Positions 5,912 through 11,542 of a stretch of DNA of 11,542 bases are shown one piece after another. Numbering within the stretch: position 1 is the first letter of the stretch; the number at the start of each line of letters is the position of its first letter. The DNA is taken from the NCBI GenBank assembly GCA_003660905.1, contig QMVB01000025.1, positions 1-11,542 on the forward strand. The letters are read 5' to 3'. The position numbers and the translations under genes are program-made. Source of the DNA: Candidatus Nanohalarchaeota archaeon (GTDB lineage Archaea > EX4484-52). Below the pieces are notes generated by a model. It was not told the origin of the DNA, searched no databases, and was given only the letters and a program-made list of their open reading frames with translations.

Positions 5912-6855
5912 ATATGTACGAACTTCTTTGGGCATGGAGTTTTGCGTTTATGGCAAGCTTGTTTTTGTTGATTAAATCTGCGGATTTGTTTACGAAAAAT
6001 GGCGAAAAAATAGGTCAGTTTTTCAATATGCCTAAGTTCATAATAGGCGTTACTATTGTGAGCGTCGGCACATCATTGCCGGAACTATCCACATCTATTG
6101 TCGCGGCATTGAATAATACAACAGAATTTGTCGCTGCAAATGTTATTGGTTCAAATATAGCCAATATTCTGCTGGTATTGGGAATTGTATTGATAATAGC
6201 GAAAAAAATGAACATTACCTGGGAAATAAGCCATGTTGACCTGCCTTTGCTGTTGTCGTCATGCTTTATATTTGCGATTGTCATATATGATGGAATAATA
6301 AAATGGCAGGAAGCGGTAGTGCTGCTATTTGGTTATTTAGTATATGCATTATATACAATTAGGATAACTAATGATAGGGAGCCGGAGGAGAATCTTGAAT
6401 TGCTCAAAATAAGAACGGTATTTTTGTTTATCCTTTCCATTGTTCTTGTCTATATAAGTGCTATGTTTACAATTAGGAGCATAATTGAGATATCAGTTTT
6501 GCTAAATATTGGAGTAGATCTTATTTCAATGACAGCAGTTGCGCTAGGAACATCCCTTCCTGAACTGTCCGTTACCATTGTTGCCGCGGCAAGAGGCAAG
6601 GCAGAAATTGCGATAGGAAACATTCTTGGCTCAAATATATTCAACACGTTCATAGTGGCTTCAGTCCCTGCTTTTTTCGGAGGAGGATATCTTCTTGTTT
6701 CTAAAACTACAATATCATTTGCCCTTCCGATAATGATTATAGCAACGCTTTTGTGTTTTTTTATTACTCAAACAAAGCAAATGACACAGTGGGAAGGATG
6801 GATGCTTTTGATTATTTATGTATTATATATAGGGAATCTATTTTCGGTTTTTTAA
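5908..6855 (+). CDS. Calcium/sodium (cation) antiporter, CaCA family
   Basis: This is an integral membrane exchanger of 315 aa, the usual length for the YrbG-like branch of the Ca2+:cation antiporter family, with about ten hydrophobic segments. The two inverted alpha repeats are intact: GTSLPELSTSIVAA (54-67) with GSNIANILLVLG (81-92), and GTSLPELSVTIVAA (214-227) with GSNIFNTFI (241-249). Glutamates E59 and E219 are the expected ion ligands. A short charged cytoplasmic loop (about 153-168) separates the halves. It should exchange Na+ or H+ for Ca2+ across the membrane. The ATG overlaps the PAC2 stop as ATGA; a second ATG at 5914 is possible. Its pairing with a PAC2 gene looks transcriptional only. 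T-rich sequence covers the stop codon. Confidence 0.93.
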   Translation: MNMYELLWAWSFAFMASLFLLIKSADLFTKNGEKIGQFFNMPKFIIGVTIVSVGTSLPELSTSIVAALNNTTEFVAANVIGSNIANILLVLGIVLIIAKKMNITWEISHVDLPLLLSSCFIFAIVIYDGIIKWQEAVVLLFGYLVYALYTIRITNDREPEENLELLKIRTVFLFILSIVLVYISAMFTIRSIIEISVLLNIGVDLISMTAVALGTSLPELSVTIVAAARGKAEIAIGNILGSNIFNTFIVASVPAFFGGGYLLVSKTTISFALPIMIIATLLCFFITQTKQMTQWEGWMLLIIYVLYIGNLFSVF

Positions 6856-6868
6856 TTTTGCCAATATG

Positions 6869-6882
6869 TTTTTAAATATATT
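6869..6882 (+). promoter_or_regulatory. TATA box of the rpl24 operon
   Basis: ttttaaatatattg lies about 35-40 nt upstream of the first rpl24 start codon, directly after the antiporter gene. A transcription start about 26 nt downstream (near 6902) would leave a leader of about 10-16 nt, enough to hold the AAGGA at 6907-6911, which lies 6 nt before the second ATG (6918). Confidence 0.5.
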
Positions 6883-6911
6883 GCCAATTTATACAATAGA
6901 CTCCTCAAGGA

Positions 6912-7367
6912 ATGAATATGAAAGCAGAATTTTCAAAGAACTGGATATCCAGCAGTCAAAGACGGAAGCAAAGGAAATACAGGTATAATGCTCCTTTGCA
7001 TATAAAGAAAAAATTCTTGAGATGCAATCTGTCAAAGTTTTTGAGAGGAGAGATGAAGAGAAAAAACATTATTGTTATCAAAGGGGATAAAATAAGGGTT
7101 ATGAGGGGAGATTTCAAGAACAAGGAAGGAAAGGTAAGAGAAGTAAGCCCGTCCAAAACAAAAGTTTATGTTGAAGAGATAAAGAAGAAGGGAGAAAAAG
7201 GAAAAGAGATTTTCGTGCCTTTAAACCCTTCAAATATACAGATTATAGAATTGAATCTCAAGAATCCAAGAAGAATAAGGGAAACGAAAGTCCCTATGTC
7301 AAAAAGGGAAAAAGAAACACCGGAAAGCAAAAAACCAGAGAAAAAAGAAACAAAAAAGAATGATTAA
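6912..7367 (+). CDS. rpl24: Large ribosomal subunit protein uL24
   Basis: This is a 151-aa uL24, which binds 23S rRNA near the exit tunnel and helps start large-subunit assembly. The archaeal/eukaryotic N-terminal extension is present (SSSQRRKQRKYRYNAPLHIKKK, about 13-34), followed by the KOW motif GDKIRVMRGDFKNKEGKV (58-75) and VYVEEI. The last 30 residues are a Lys/Glu-rich tail of low complexity. ATG occurs at 6912 and 6918; AAGGA at 6907-6911 favours the second, which removes two residues. It is the first gene of rpl24-rpl15e-rpl1-rpoF. It is not beside rps4e or rpl14, where uL24 sits in the classical ribosomal protein cluster, so the gene has moved. Confidence 0.95.
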   Translation: MNMKAEFSKNWISSSQRRKQRKYRYNAPLHIKKKFLRCNLSKFLRGEMKRKNIIVIKGDKIRVMRGDFKNKEGKVREVSPSKTKVYVEEIKKKGEKGKEIFVPLNPSNIQIIELNLKNPRRIRETKVPMSKREKETPESKKPEKKETKKND

Positions 7368-7368
7368 A

Positions 7369-7899
7369 ATGGGAGCAGCAGGAAAATACATGAAGCAATT
7401 GTGGCTTAATCCAAAGAAGAATTTAGGGCATTTATGGAAAGAAAAGCTTATTCTTTTGAGGAAAAATCCAGCTGTATTGCGCGTTGAACATCCGACAAGG
7501 ATAGAGCGAGCAAGAACACTCGGTTACAGAGCAAAGCAGGGATATGTCATTTTGCAGTCAAGGATTTCAAAAGGAGGGAGAGAAAGACCAAGAAGAAGCA
7601 TTGCAAAGGGAAGGAAGCCGAAGAATTACGGGCGCGTTCATTTTACTTTTTCAAAATCAAAGCAGTTGATGGCTGAGCAGAGGGCAAATAGGAAATATCC
7701 TAACATGGAAGTGCTGAATTCCTATTACCTTGCAGAGGATGGGAAGCATAAATGGTACGAAATCATTATGGTTGATCCAGTGCACATCCAGATTATGACG
7801 GACAAAAAAATAAACTGGATATGCCAAAGAACACATACAAGAAGGGTTTACAGGGATCTTTCAAGTGCAGGCAAAAGAATGAGGGGTTTGAAAAAATGA
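7369..7899 (+). CDS. rpl15e: Large ribosomal subunit protein eL15 (L15e)
   Basis: This is an L15e of about 176 aa, a large-subunit protein restricted to archaea and eukaryotes. Conserved stretches include RIERARTLGYRAKQGYVI, the basic loop SKGGRERPRRSIAKGRKPK, ANRKYPNMEVLNSYYL, KWYEIIMVDP, INWIC and the C-terminal LSSAGKRMRGLKK. Together they are unmistakable. The ATG at 7369 gives the family's usual MG-start; another ATG at 7360 overlaps the rpl24 stop and would add three residues (MIK). Its own TGA shares ATGA with the rpl1 start, so the two genes are probably translationally coupled. Confidence 0.96.
   Translation: MGAAGKYMKQLWLNPKKNLGHLWKEKLILLRKNPAVLRVEHPTRIERARTLGYRAKQGYVILQSRISKGGRERPRRSIAKGRKPKNYGRVHFTFSKSKQLMAEQRANRKYPNMEVLNSYYLAEDGKHKWYEIIMVDPVHIQIMTDKKINWICQRTHTRRVYRDLSSAGKRMRGLKK
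7881..7886 (+). promoter_or_regulatory. Shine-Dalgarno site of rpl1
   Basis: GAGGGG inside the last codons of rpl15e, 9 nt before the ATG at 7896. It supports this start over the upstream in-frame ATG at 7821 and shows that internal operon genes use leadered-type initiation. Confidence 0.55.
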
Positions 7900-8603
7900 A
7901 AGAATATGCAGTAAAAGAGAGGAAGGGGACCAAATCCGAACCAGACAATAAACTTTTTCTGGAAGTGCATAAATTTGATGAGGCATTGAAACTGGCAAAG
8001 CAGTACAATGGGTCGAAAAAATTCAATCAGACAATAGATGTATGCGTCACTGTCAAGCAAATGGATTTCAAGAAGCAGGAGAACAAGATAAAGGAAACTA
8101 TTTATTTGAAGAATAGCGGAGGTCTGAAAAAAATTGTTTTTGCCATAGGAAAAAATTTATGCGTCAGCGCTAAAGGCACAGCAGACAAAGTGTTCAATGA
8201 AGAGCAATACGCCCAACTGGAAAAAGACAAAAAGAAAATAAAAAAGTTTTCGAAATCATATGATTATCTGCTGGCAGAACCGGATTACATGCTAAGAATT
8301 GCAAAGTCAATGGGGCGTATTTTGGGGCCTTTGGGCAAAATGCCAATGCCTATCGTTCCGACAGCAGATCCAAAACCAATAATTGAAAAGCTCAAAAACA
8401 GCATCATGCTCATGTCGACGCAGAATCAGGCTGTCCAATTCACGATAGGAAAAGAAAAAGAGGAGGATAGTGTTCTGAAGGAAAATTATTATGCTGTAAT
8501 CAATGTTTTGAAAAACAAATTCCCTCATGGTGTCCAGAATGTAAAAAACATTTACTTAAAGACATCAATGGGCAAAAAAATAAGGGTTGATACAAAAATA
8601 TAG
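7896..8603 (+). CDS. rpl1: Large ribosomal subunit protein uL1
   Basis: This is a 235-aa uL1, the L1-stalk protein that binds 23S rRNA and moves deacylated tRNA out of the E site. Visible family features are FNQTIDVCVTVKQMDFKK (43-60, the beta strand of domain I) and the signature LGPLGKMPMP (143-152) in domain II, followed by the returning domain I strand GVQNVKNIYLKTSMG near the C terminus. The frame runs back to 7821 inside rpl15e, but the ATG at 7896 is chosen because GAGGGG (7881-7886) lies 9 nt upstream and the gene then overlaps the rpl15e stop by 4 nt. uL1 often represses its own mRNA; no clear binding site was identified. The usual partners uL11, uL10 and P1 are absent here. Confidence 0.96.
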   Translation: MKEYAVKERKGTKSEPDNKLFLEVHKFDEALKLAKQYNGSKKFNQTIDVCVTVKQMDFKKQENKIKETIYLKNSGGLKKIVFAIGKNLCVSAKGTADKVFNEEQYAQLEKDKKKIKKFSKSYDYLLAEPDYMLRIAKSMGRILGPLGKMPMPIVPTADPKPIIEKLKNSIMLMSTQNQAVQFTIGKEKEEDSVLKENYYAVINVLKNKFPHGVQNVKNIYLKTSMGKKIRVDTKI

Positions 8604-8616
8604 CAAAAGGATTATT

Positions 8617-8982
8617 ATGAATGCAATAGAAGAAAAAATGATAACAAATGCGGAAACGCTGAAACTGCTGGAGGCACGGGAGAAATTTCAGGATGCTCCT
8701 TTGAGTAGAATGCAGATGATAACTGTCGATTTTTTAAAAAAAGAGACTTCTAAAATTAATGTAAAAAAAGAAAAGGAAGTAGCGGAAATGTTGGCAAAGC
8801 AGGTTCCTTCACTCAAGGAATTCCACATTATTTCAATTTTAAACTGCCCTCCCAAAGATGCAGAGGATGTGGATGTAATTTTTTCAAAAGAAAGAATTTC
8901 TCTTGACAAGGCAGCAAAAGACAAGATTGTTGAAATAGTCAAACCTGTTTTTAAAGAGAGTAAAAAAACTCAAAAAAAATAA
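8617..8982 (+). CDS. rpoF: DNA-directed RNA polymerase subunit Rpo4/RpoF
   Basis: This is RNA polymerase subunit F (Rpo4, homologue of Rpb4), which pairs with Rpo7/RpoE to form the stalk that binds nascent RNA and assists open-complex formation. The 121-aa protein has the HRDC-like arrangement of the family: ITNAETLKLLEAREKF (9-24), a middle helix DFLKKETSKINVKKEKEVAE, and the most recognisable block, CPPKDAEDVDVIFSKERISL, where family members read P....DLR.IF.KER..L. The start at 8617 is supported by AAAAGG (8605-8610) 6 nt upstream; the frame extends to 8587 inside rpl1 without a plausible start. It ends 2 bp from rpl14e on the opposite strand. rpoE is not present in the window. Confidence 0.87.
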   Translation: MNAIEEKMITNAETLKLLEAREKFQDAPLSRMQMITVDFLKKETSKINVKKEKEVAEMLAKQVPSLKEFHIISILNCPPKDAEDVDVIFSKERISLDKAAKDKIVEIVKPVFKESKKTQKK

Positions 8983-8998
8983 TTTTATTTCTTTTTTT
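8962..8998. terminator. Overlapping oligo-T terminators of convergent rpoF and rpl14e
   Basis: On the plus strand a run of seven T (8992-8998) follows the rpoF stop codon and lies inside the lysine-rich end of rpl14e. On the minus strand, runs of eight and seven T (complements of 8972-8979 and 8962-8968) follow the rpl14e stop and lie inside the lysine-rich end of rpoF. Oligo-T tracts end archaeal transcription, so each coding tail may terminate the other gene. Confidence 0.45.
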
Positions 8999-9206
8999 CC
9001 GGTTTGCTTTTCTCTTCAGCTTTTTCGTTTAGAATGACCAGATGCTTTATGTTTGTCTTTTTGGTTTTCTTCCCTTTGCCCAGTTCATAGGTCACTTCTA
9101 CAAAATTATCGTCCAATAATTTTGTTATTACTCCTTTTCTTCCTGCAAACCGACCTACAAGTCGGATGCATGTTTTTCCTGCCTCTGTTATTTTCGCTTC
9201 ACTCAT
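8985..9206 (-). CDS. rpl14e: Large ribosomal subunit protein eL14 (L14e), short form
   Basis: This is a 73-aa protein matching archaeal L14e, a KOW-domain protein of the large subunit. The core is AGKTCIRLVGRFAGRKGVI (residues 9-27), then DDNFVEVTYELG and TNIKHLVIL, corresponding to the family pattern G..C....GR.AG...V......N.V.V.G.......R..N..HL. A Lys/Glu tail ends the chain. It is slightly shorter than usual (roughly 75-95 aa). The start at 9206 is 6 nt after the stop of the upstream glycosyltransferase gene, with GTGATG nearby as a weak Shine-Dalgarno sequence, so the two appear co-transcribed. That is an odd partnership for a ribosomal gene. A generic KOW protein is the only alternative. 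Confidence 0.82.
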   Translation of the reverse strand: MSEAKITEAGKTCIRLVGRFAGRKGVITKLLDDNFVEVTYELGKGKKTKKTNIKHLVILNEKAEEKSKPEKKK

Positions 9207-9212
9207 AATACA

Positions 9213-10415
9213 TCACTTATTTTTTATTTTTGGCTTCCAGTTTGCATGCTGATATTCTTCTATAACTCTTTGGTATGTTTTTTTTGTTGTGCTTGCAATT
9301 ACATTCCAGTTATATATTGTATTTATCTTTAAAAATCCATTTTCTATCATGTCTGTTTTCAATTCTTTTTTCGTCATTATATCCAGGATTCCGTCTGCGA
9401 TTTCATCTGATTTTTCCACGCCGACCTTGTAGGCGCATCCGTCTGCAACTTCACTAAGCCCTCCTGCGCTTGAAACCAGCACTGGAGTCTTTGCAGCCAT
9501 TGCTTCCAGTGCAACAATTCCAAAGGGCTCGTATCTGGAAGGGACCGCTACAACTTCTGCTATATTGTAAAGTGCTATCAACTCGTCATCATTAAGATAG
9601 CCGGAAAAATATACTTTGTCTTTTATGCCCATACTGTTCGCAATTTCCATGCACTTATTTCTCATATATCCTTTCCCGACAAACACGAATTTTGCTTCAG
9701 GGATTTTTGACAGAATTTGCGGTGCTGCGCCTATGAGCAAGTCCGCTCCTTTCTCCCACACAAGACGCCCTACAAACAAGACAATTCTTTCAAATGGCAT
9801 TGCAAATTTCATTTTAATGCTTTCATAATTGAAATTCAATTCATATTTTTCTGGATAGATTCCGTTTGGTATTATATCTACTTTATTGTCGGGAGTATAA
9901 AAGCAACTGCAGATTGAATTTTTCATAAAATGAGAGCATACTATTGTTCTCCAGCTCTCATATACTAGTCTTCTTTCAATATCATCTATTAATCTTTCCC
10001 TGTCCTGCCTAATGGCACCTCTTCTTCCAATTTCCATGGAATGCATAGTTGCAATTAAGGGTATGCGGTACATGTGCTTTATGGAAATAGCGCTTGTTGC
10101 AGAAAGCCAGTCATGGCTGTGCAGTATTTCTATTTTGTCGAATTTATCGAATATTTTTATAACCTGATTTTGCATCAGCAGATTCATCTCAAGAACCCAT
10201 GAGGGAAAATCTTCTGCAGGAATATCATCTGCATTGAATCTGAAAATATGGACTCCCTCTTTTTCTTCGTATCCTTCCTGTCCACAAAAAGAACAGGTAA
10301 CAATAATAGGAGTAAGCCCAACTTTTGCCTGTGCTCTCGTAAGGTCTTCAACATGCGATGCTATCCCTCCAACTTTGAATGGAGGAAATTCCCATGTAAA
10401 ATGAAGGACATTCAT
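9213..10415 (-). CDS. Glycosyltransferase family 4 (glycogen-synthase-like GT-B enzyme)
   Basis: This is a 400-aa GT-B retaining glycosyltransferase. The N-terminal domain opens WEFPPFKVGGIASHV (8-22), with the glycine loop that contacts the nucleotide sugar, and contains ILHSHDWLSA. The C-terminal GT1/GT4 domain shows DIIPNGI (180-186), FVGRLVWEKGADLLI with R217 and K222, and YEPFGIVALEAMA with the E-x7-E pair E296/E304. The WEFPP..GG start resembles archaeal and bacterial glycogen synthases and related cytosolic GT4 enzymes, so a role in polysaccharide, glycolipid or surface glycan synthesis is possible. Donor and acceptor cannot be told from sequence. There is no membrane segment. A TATA-like box about 25 nt upstream suggests a leaderless start. 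rpl14e follows 6 nt downstream. Confidence 0.88.
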   Translation of the reverse strand: MNVLHFTWEFPPFKVGGIASHVEDLTRAQAKVGLTPIIVTCSFCGQEGYEEKEGVHIFRFNADDIPAEDFPSWVLEMNLLMQNQVIKIFDKFDKIEILHSHDWLSATSAISIKHMYRIPLIATMHSMEIGRRGAIRQDRERLIDDIERRLVYESWRTIVCSHFMKNSICSCFYTPDNKVDIIPNGIYPEKYELNFNYESIKMKFAMPFERIVLFVGRLVWEKGADLLIGAAPQILSKIPEAKFVFVGKGYMRNKCMEIANSMGIKDKVYFSGYLNDDELIALYNIAEVVAVPSRYEPFGIVALEAMAAKTPVLVSSAGGLSEVADGCAYKVGVEKSDEIADGILDIMTKKELKTDMIENGFLKINTIYNWNVIASTTKKTYQRVIEEYQHANWKPKIKNK

Positions 10416-10432
10416 ATTTTAATTAAGAAGTT

Positions 10433-10480
10433 AGATTTAAAAGCATATAGTTGTTGAAAAAATTCAAATATTATAAACAT
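10433..10480. promoter_or_regulatory. Divergent promoters of the GT4 gene and nnrE
   Basis: The 72-bp gap contains a minus-strand TATA-like string, gcttttaaatct (about 10433-10444), centred near 25 nt from the GT4 ATG, and a plus-strand string, atattataaac (10469-10479). The latter is centred 14-16 nt from the first nnrE ATG (10488) but about 26 nt from the second (10500), which favours the second as the leaderless start. Confidence 0.45.
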
Positions 10481-10487
10481 TTAATAC

Positions 10488-11117
10488 ATGAAAGTAACTA
10501 TGATATCAACAAAGGAAATATATGAAATAGACCGGCGCGTTCAGTCTCTTGGCATTCCTGCACTTGTGCTTATAGAAAATGCAGGAGCAAATGCAGCAAG
10601 GATAGTCCATGAAAAATACATCTTAAAGAATAAAAACATTCTGATATTCGCCGGGACAGGCAACAACGGGGGCGATGGACTTGTTTTTGCAAGGCACGCG
10701 CAAAAATTCGGAGCAAATACAACTGTTTTTCTCTCAAAATCACCCGAGACTATCCGGACAGAAGAAACAAAAACAAATTATGATATTGTGAAAAACATAG
10801 GGATAGATGTATATGTAAATGCAATCTCAAAAAATATACTGGAAAACCTAGACATTGCCTGCGATGCATTGCTTGGAATAGGGTTAAGAAACGATGTGAA
10901 AGAGCCATATAAAAAAATGATAGAAATTTTCAATAATCTTGACTGTGCAAAAATATCTCTGGACTGCCCGAGTGGGATAGATGCAGATACAGGGGAATCA
11001 TGCGGCATTGCAGCAAAACCGGATATGACTGTAACATTCTACGACATAAAAAAAGGTCTCAATCAATCAAATTGCGGTGAACTTATAGTGACGGATATAG
11101 GAATAAAAAAATATTGA
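10488..11117 (+). CDS. nnrE: NAD(P)H-hydrate epimerase (YjeF N-terminal domain protein)
   Basis: This is a 209-aa Rossmann-like YjeF_N protein that interconverts the R and S epimers of NAD(P)HX, the damaged hydrated cofactor, so that a dehydratase can repair it. Conserved blocks are LIENAGANAAR (28-38), the phosphate loop GTGNNGGDGLVFARH (56-70), CDALLGIGL (125-133) with D126, and LDCPSGIDADTG (158-169). Length fits a stand-alone epimerase. Many archaea and bacteria fuse this domain to the NnrD dehydratase; here the frame ends after the epimerase domain and no dehydratase is in the window. Start at 10488 or 10500; the TATA spacing prefers 10500 (MISTKEIYEIDRR...). It is divergent from the GT4 gene and followed by a gene-poor tail. 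Confidence 0.93.
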   Translation: MKVTMISTKEIYEIDRRVQSLGIPALVLIENAGANAARIVHEKYILKNKNILIFAGTGNNGGDGLVFARHAQKFGANTTVFLSKSPETIRTEETKTNYDIVKNIGIDVYVNAISKNILENLDIACDALLGIGLRNDVKEPYKKMIEIFNNLDCAKISLDCPSGIDADTGESCGIAAKPDMTVTFYDIKKGLNQSNCGELIVTDIGIKKY

Positions 11118-11318
11118 GTTAAAGAGCGACAGGATTGCGCATAACCTCGCGATTAAGAGAATTAAGTGTAATCCAATTTGAACAGAGAAACCAGTAATGT
11201 TTTGGAATCTCTTAATCGCTTGTTATATTCTCTGAAGACTTGATTTTTAGTGCAACGATGCCAAATGCAAAAAATCAATGTTTTTGGATTACTGCTAAAA
11301 TCGAATGTATCGAGTGTA
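11118..11318. other. Gene-free tail with two stem-loops
   Basis: This stretch has no convincing coding frame. It contains a long inverted repeat, 11141-11160 against 11208-11226 (perfect over gcgattaagaga / tctcttaatcgc, with ataac / gttat outside). A second runs 11241-11254 against 11266-11277 (tgattttt..tgca / tgcaaaaaatca). A longer-range pair is tgtaatccaa (11167-11176) with ttggattac (11284-11292). The arms are consistent with a structured RNA, a miniature mobile element or an element-flanking palindrome. Confidence 0.5.
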
Positions 11319-11450
11319 ACCTAAGTTTGACAGTTCAACATCTAAATAATCACGAAAACCCATTTGACAGTTTGCAAAAAACAACCTTTTTTCCGCAATT
11401 TCTCACGTAATTGCCTGACTTTGAGTCAAAATCAACTCATTTATTGGGTC
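11319..11450 (-). repeat. Dispersed repeat, right copy (inverted relative to the left copy)
   Basis: The reverse complement of this segment aligns with 1-121. The gap-free core 11319-11383 matches 121-57 at 51 of 65 bases. The two motif units lie at 11326-11336 and 11363-11373, with the same 37-bp spacing as on the left. The match ends near 11319, so the element terminus is here and its body extends to the right, beyond the window. A further aactgtcaaa in opposite orientation occurs at 11502-11511. Confidence 0.6.
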
Positions 11451-11454
11451 AAAA

Positions 11455-11541
11455 TTAGCATAAATGAATCTTTTTGAACACTTCTTGACAAATTCTACCG
11501 TAACTGTCAAATTCATTAAGCTTTTTTTGATGAATTTTGTT
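11455..11541 (-). CDS. Possible 3' end of an unknown CDS entering from the right edge
   Basis: On the minus strand the first 28 codons from the window edge are open and end in TAA at 11455-11457. The peptide contains LNEFDSYGRICQEVFKKI, which looks like real protein but matches no family I can name. It sits just before the dispersed repeat in the same orientation, so it may be the C terminus of the element's own protein, for example a transposase. The fragment is short enough to be chance. Confidence 0.3.
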   Translation of the reverse strand, partial: NKIHQKKLNEFDSYGRICQEVFKKIHLC

Positions 11542-11542
11542 G

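Noticed and set aside
1..11542. Whole window as one composite transposon or genomic island
   Set aside because: The inverted end repeats are only moderately similar, and everything between is core housekeeping sequence with no integrase or transposase.

Overview
The window is AT-rich and clearly archaeal. It encodes archaeal-type PheRS beta, RNA polymerase subunits Rpo6 (RpoK) and Rpo4 (RpoF), ribosomal proteins S6e, L15e and L14e (eukaryote/archaea-specific) plus uL24 and uL1, and a PAC2-family protein. Several starts sit about 25 nt downstream of TATA-like boxes, which implies leaderless transcripts. The short intergenic gaps and scattered ribosomal genes suggest a small-genome lineage such as DPANN, but that placement is inference. 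Both ends carry copies of one repeat in inverted orientation, so the window may be a whole contig that stopped in multi-copy elements.

Layout: 1-121, end of a dispersed repeat; about 121-348, a possible truncated reading frame; pheT (308-1978, minus); an 855-bp gap (1979-2833) holding the pheT promoter, a GC-rich island, a broken GNAT acetyltransferase gene and a palindromic patch; tatD (minus) with duplicated hairpin repeats upstream; a DEDDh exonuclease (minus); rpl6e-rpoK (minus); a divergent PAC2 gene and a CaCA cation/Ca2+ exchanger (plus); the operon rpl24-rpl15e-rpl1-rpoF (plus); the convergent pair GT4 glycosyltransferase-rpl14e (minus); nnrE (plus); and a 425-bp gene-poor tail with stem-loops and the second repeat copy.

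Most genes are housekeeping: translation, transcription, proteostasis, nucleic-acid trimming and NAD(P)HX repair. They are packed into small operons with 4-nt ATGA overlaps or gaps of 6-13 nt. I see no defence system, CRISPR array, rRNA or tRNA. The unusual material lies between genes: the inverted terminal repeats, the doubly damaged acetyltransferase beside a GC-rich island, the paired hairpins upstream of tatD, one TATA tract placed to serve two divergent genes, and the structured tail after nnrE. I found no convincing new multi-gene system.
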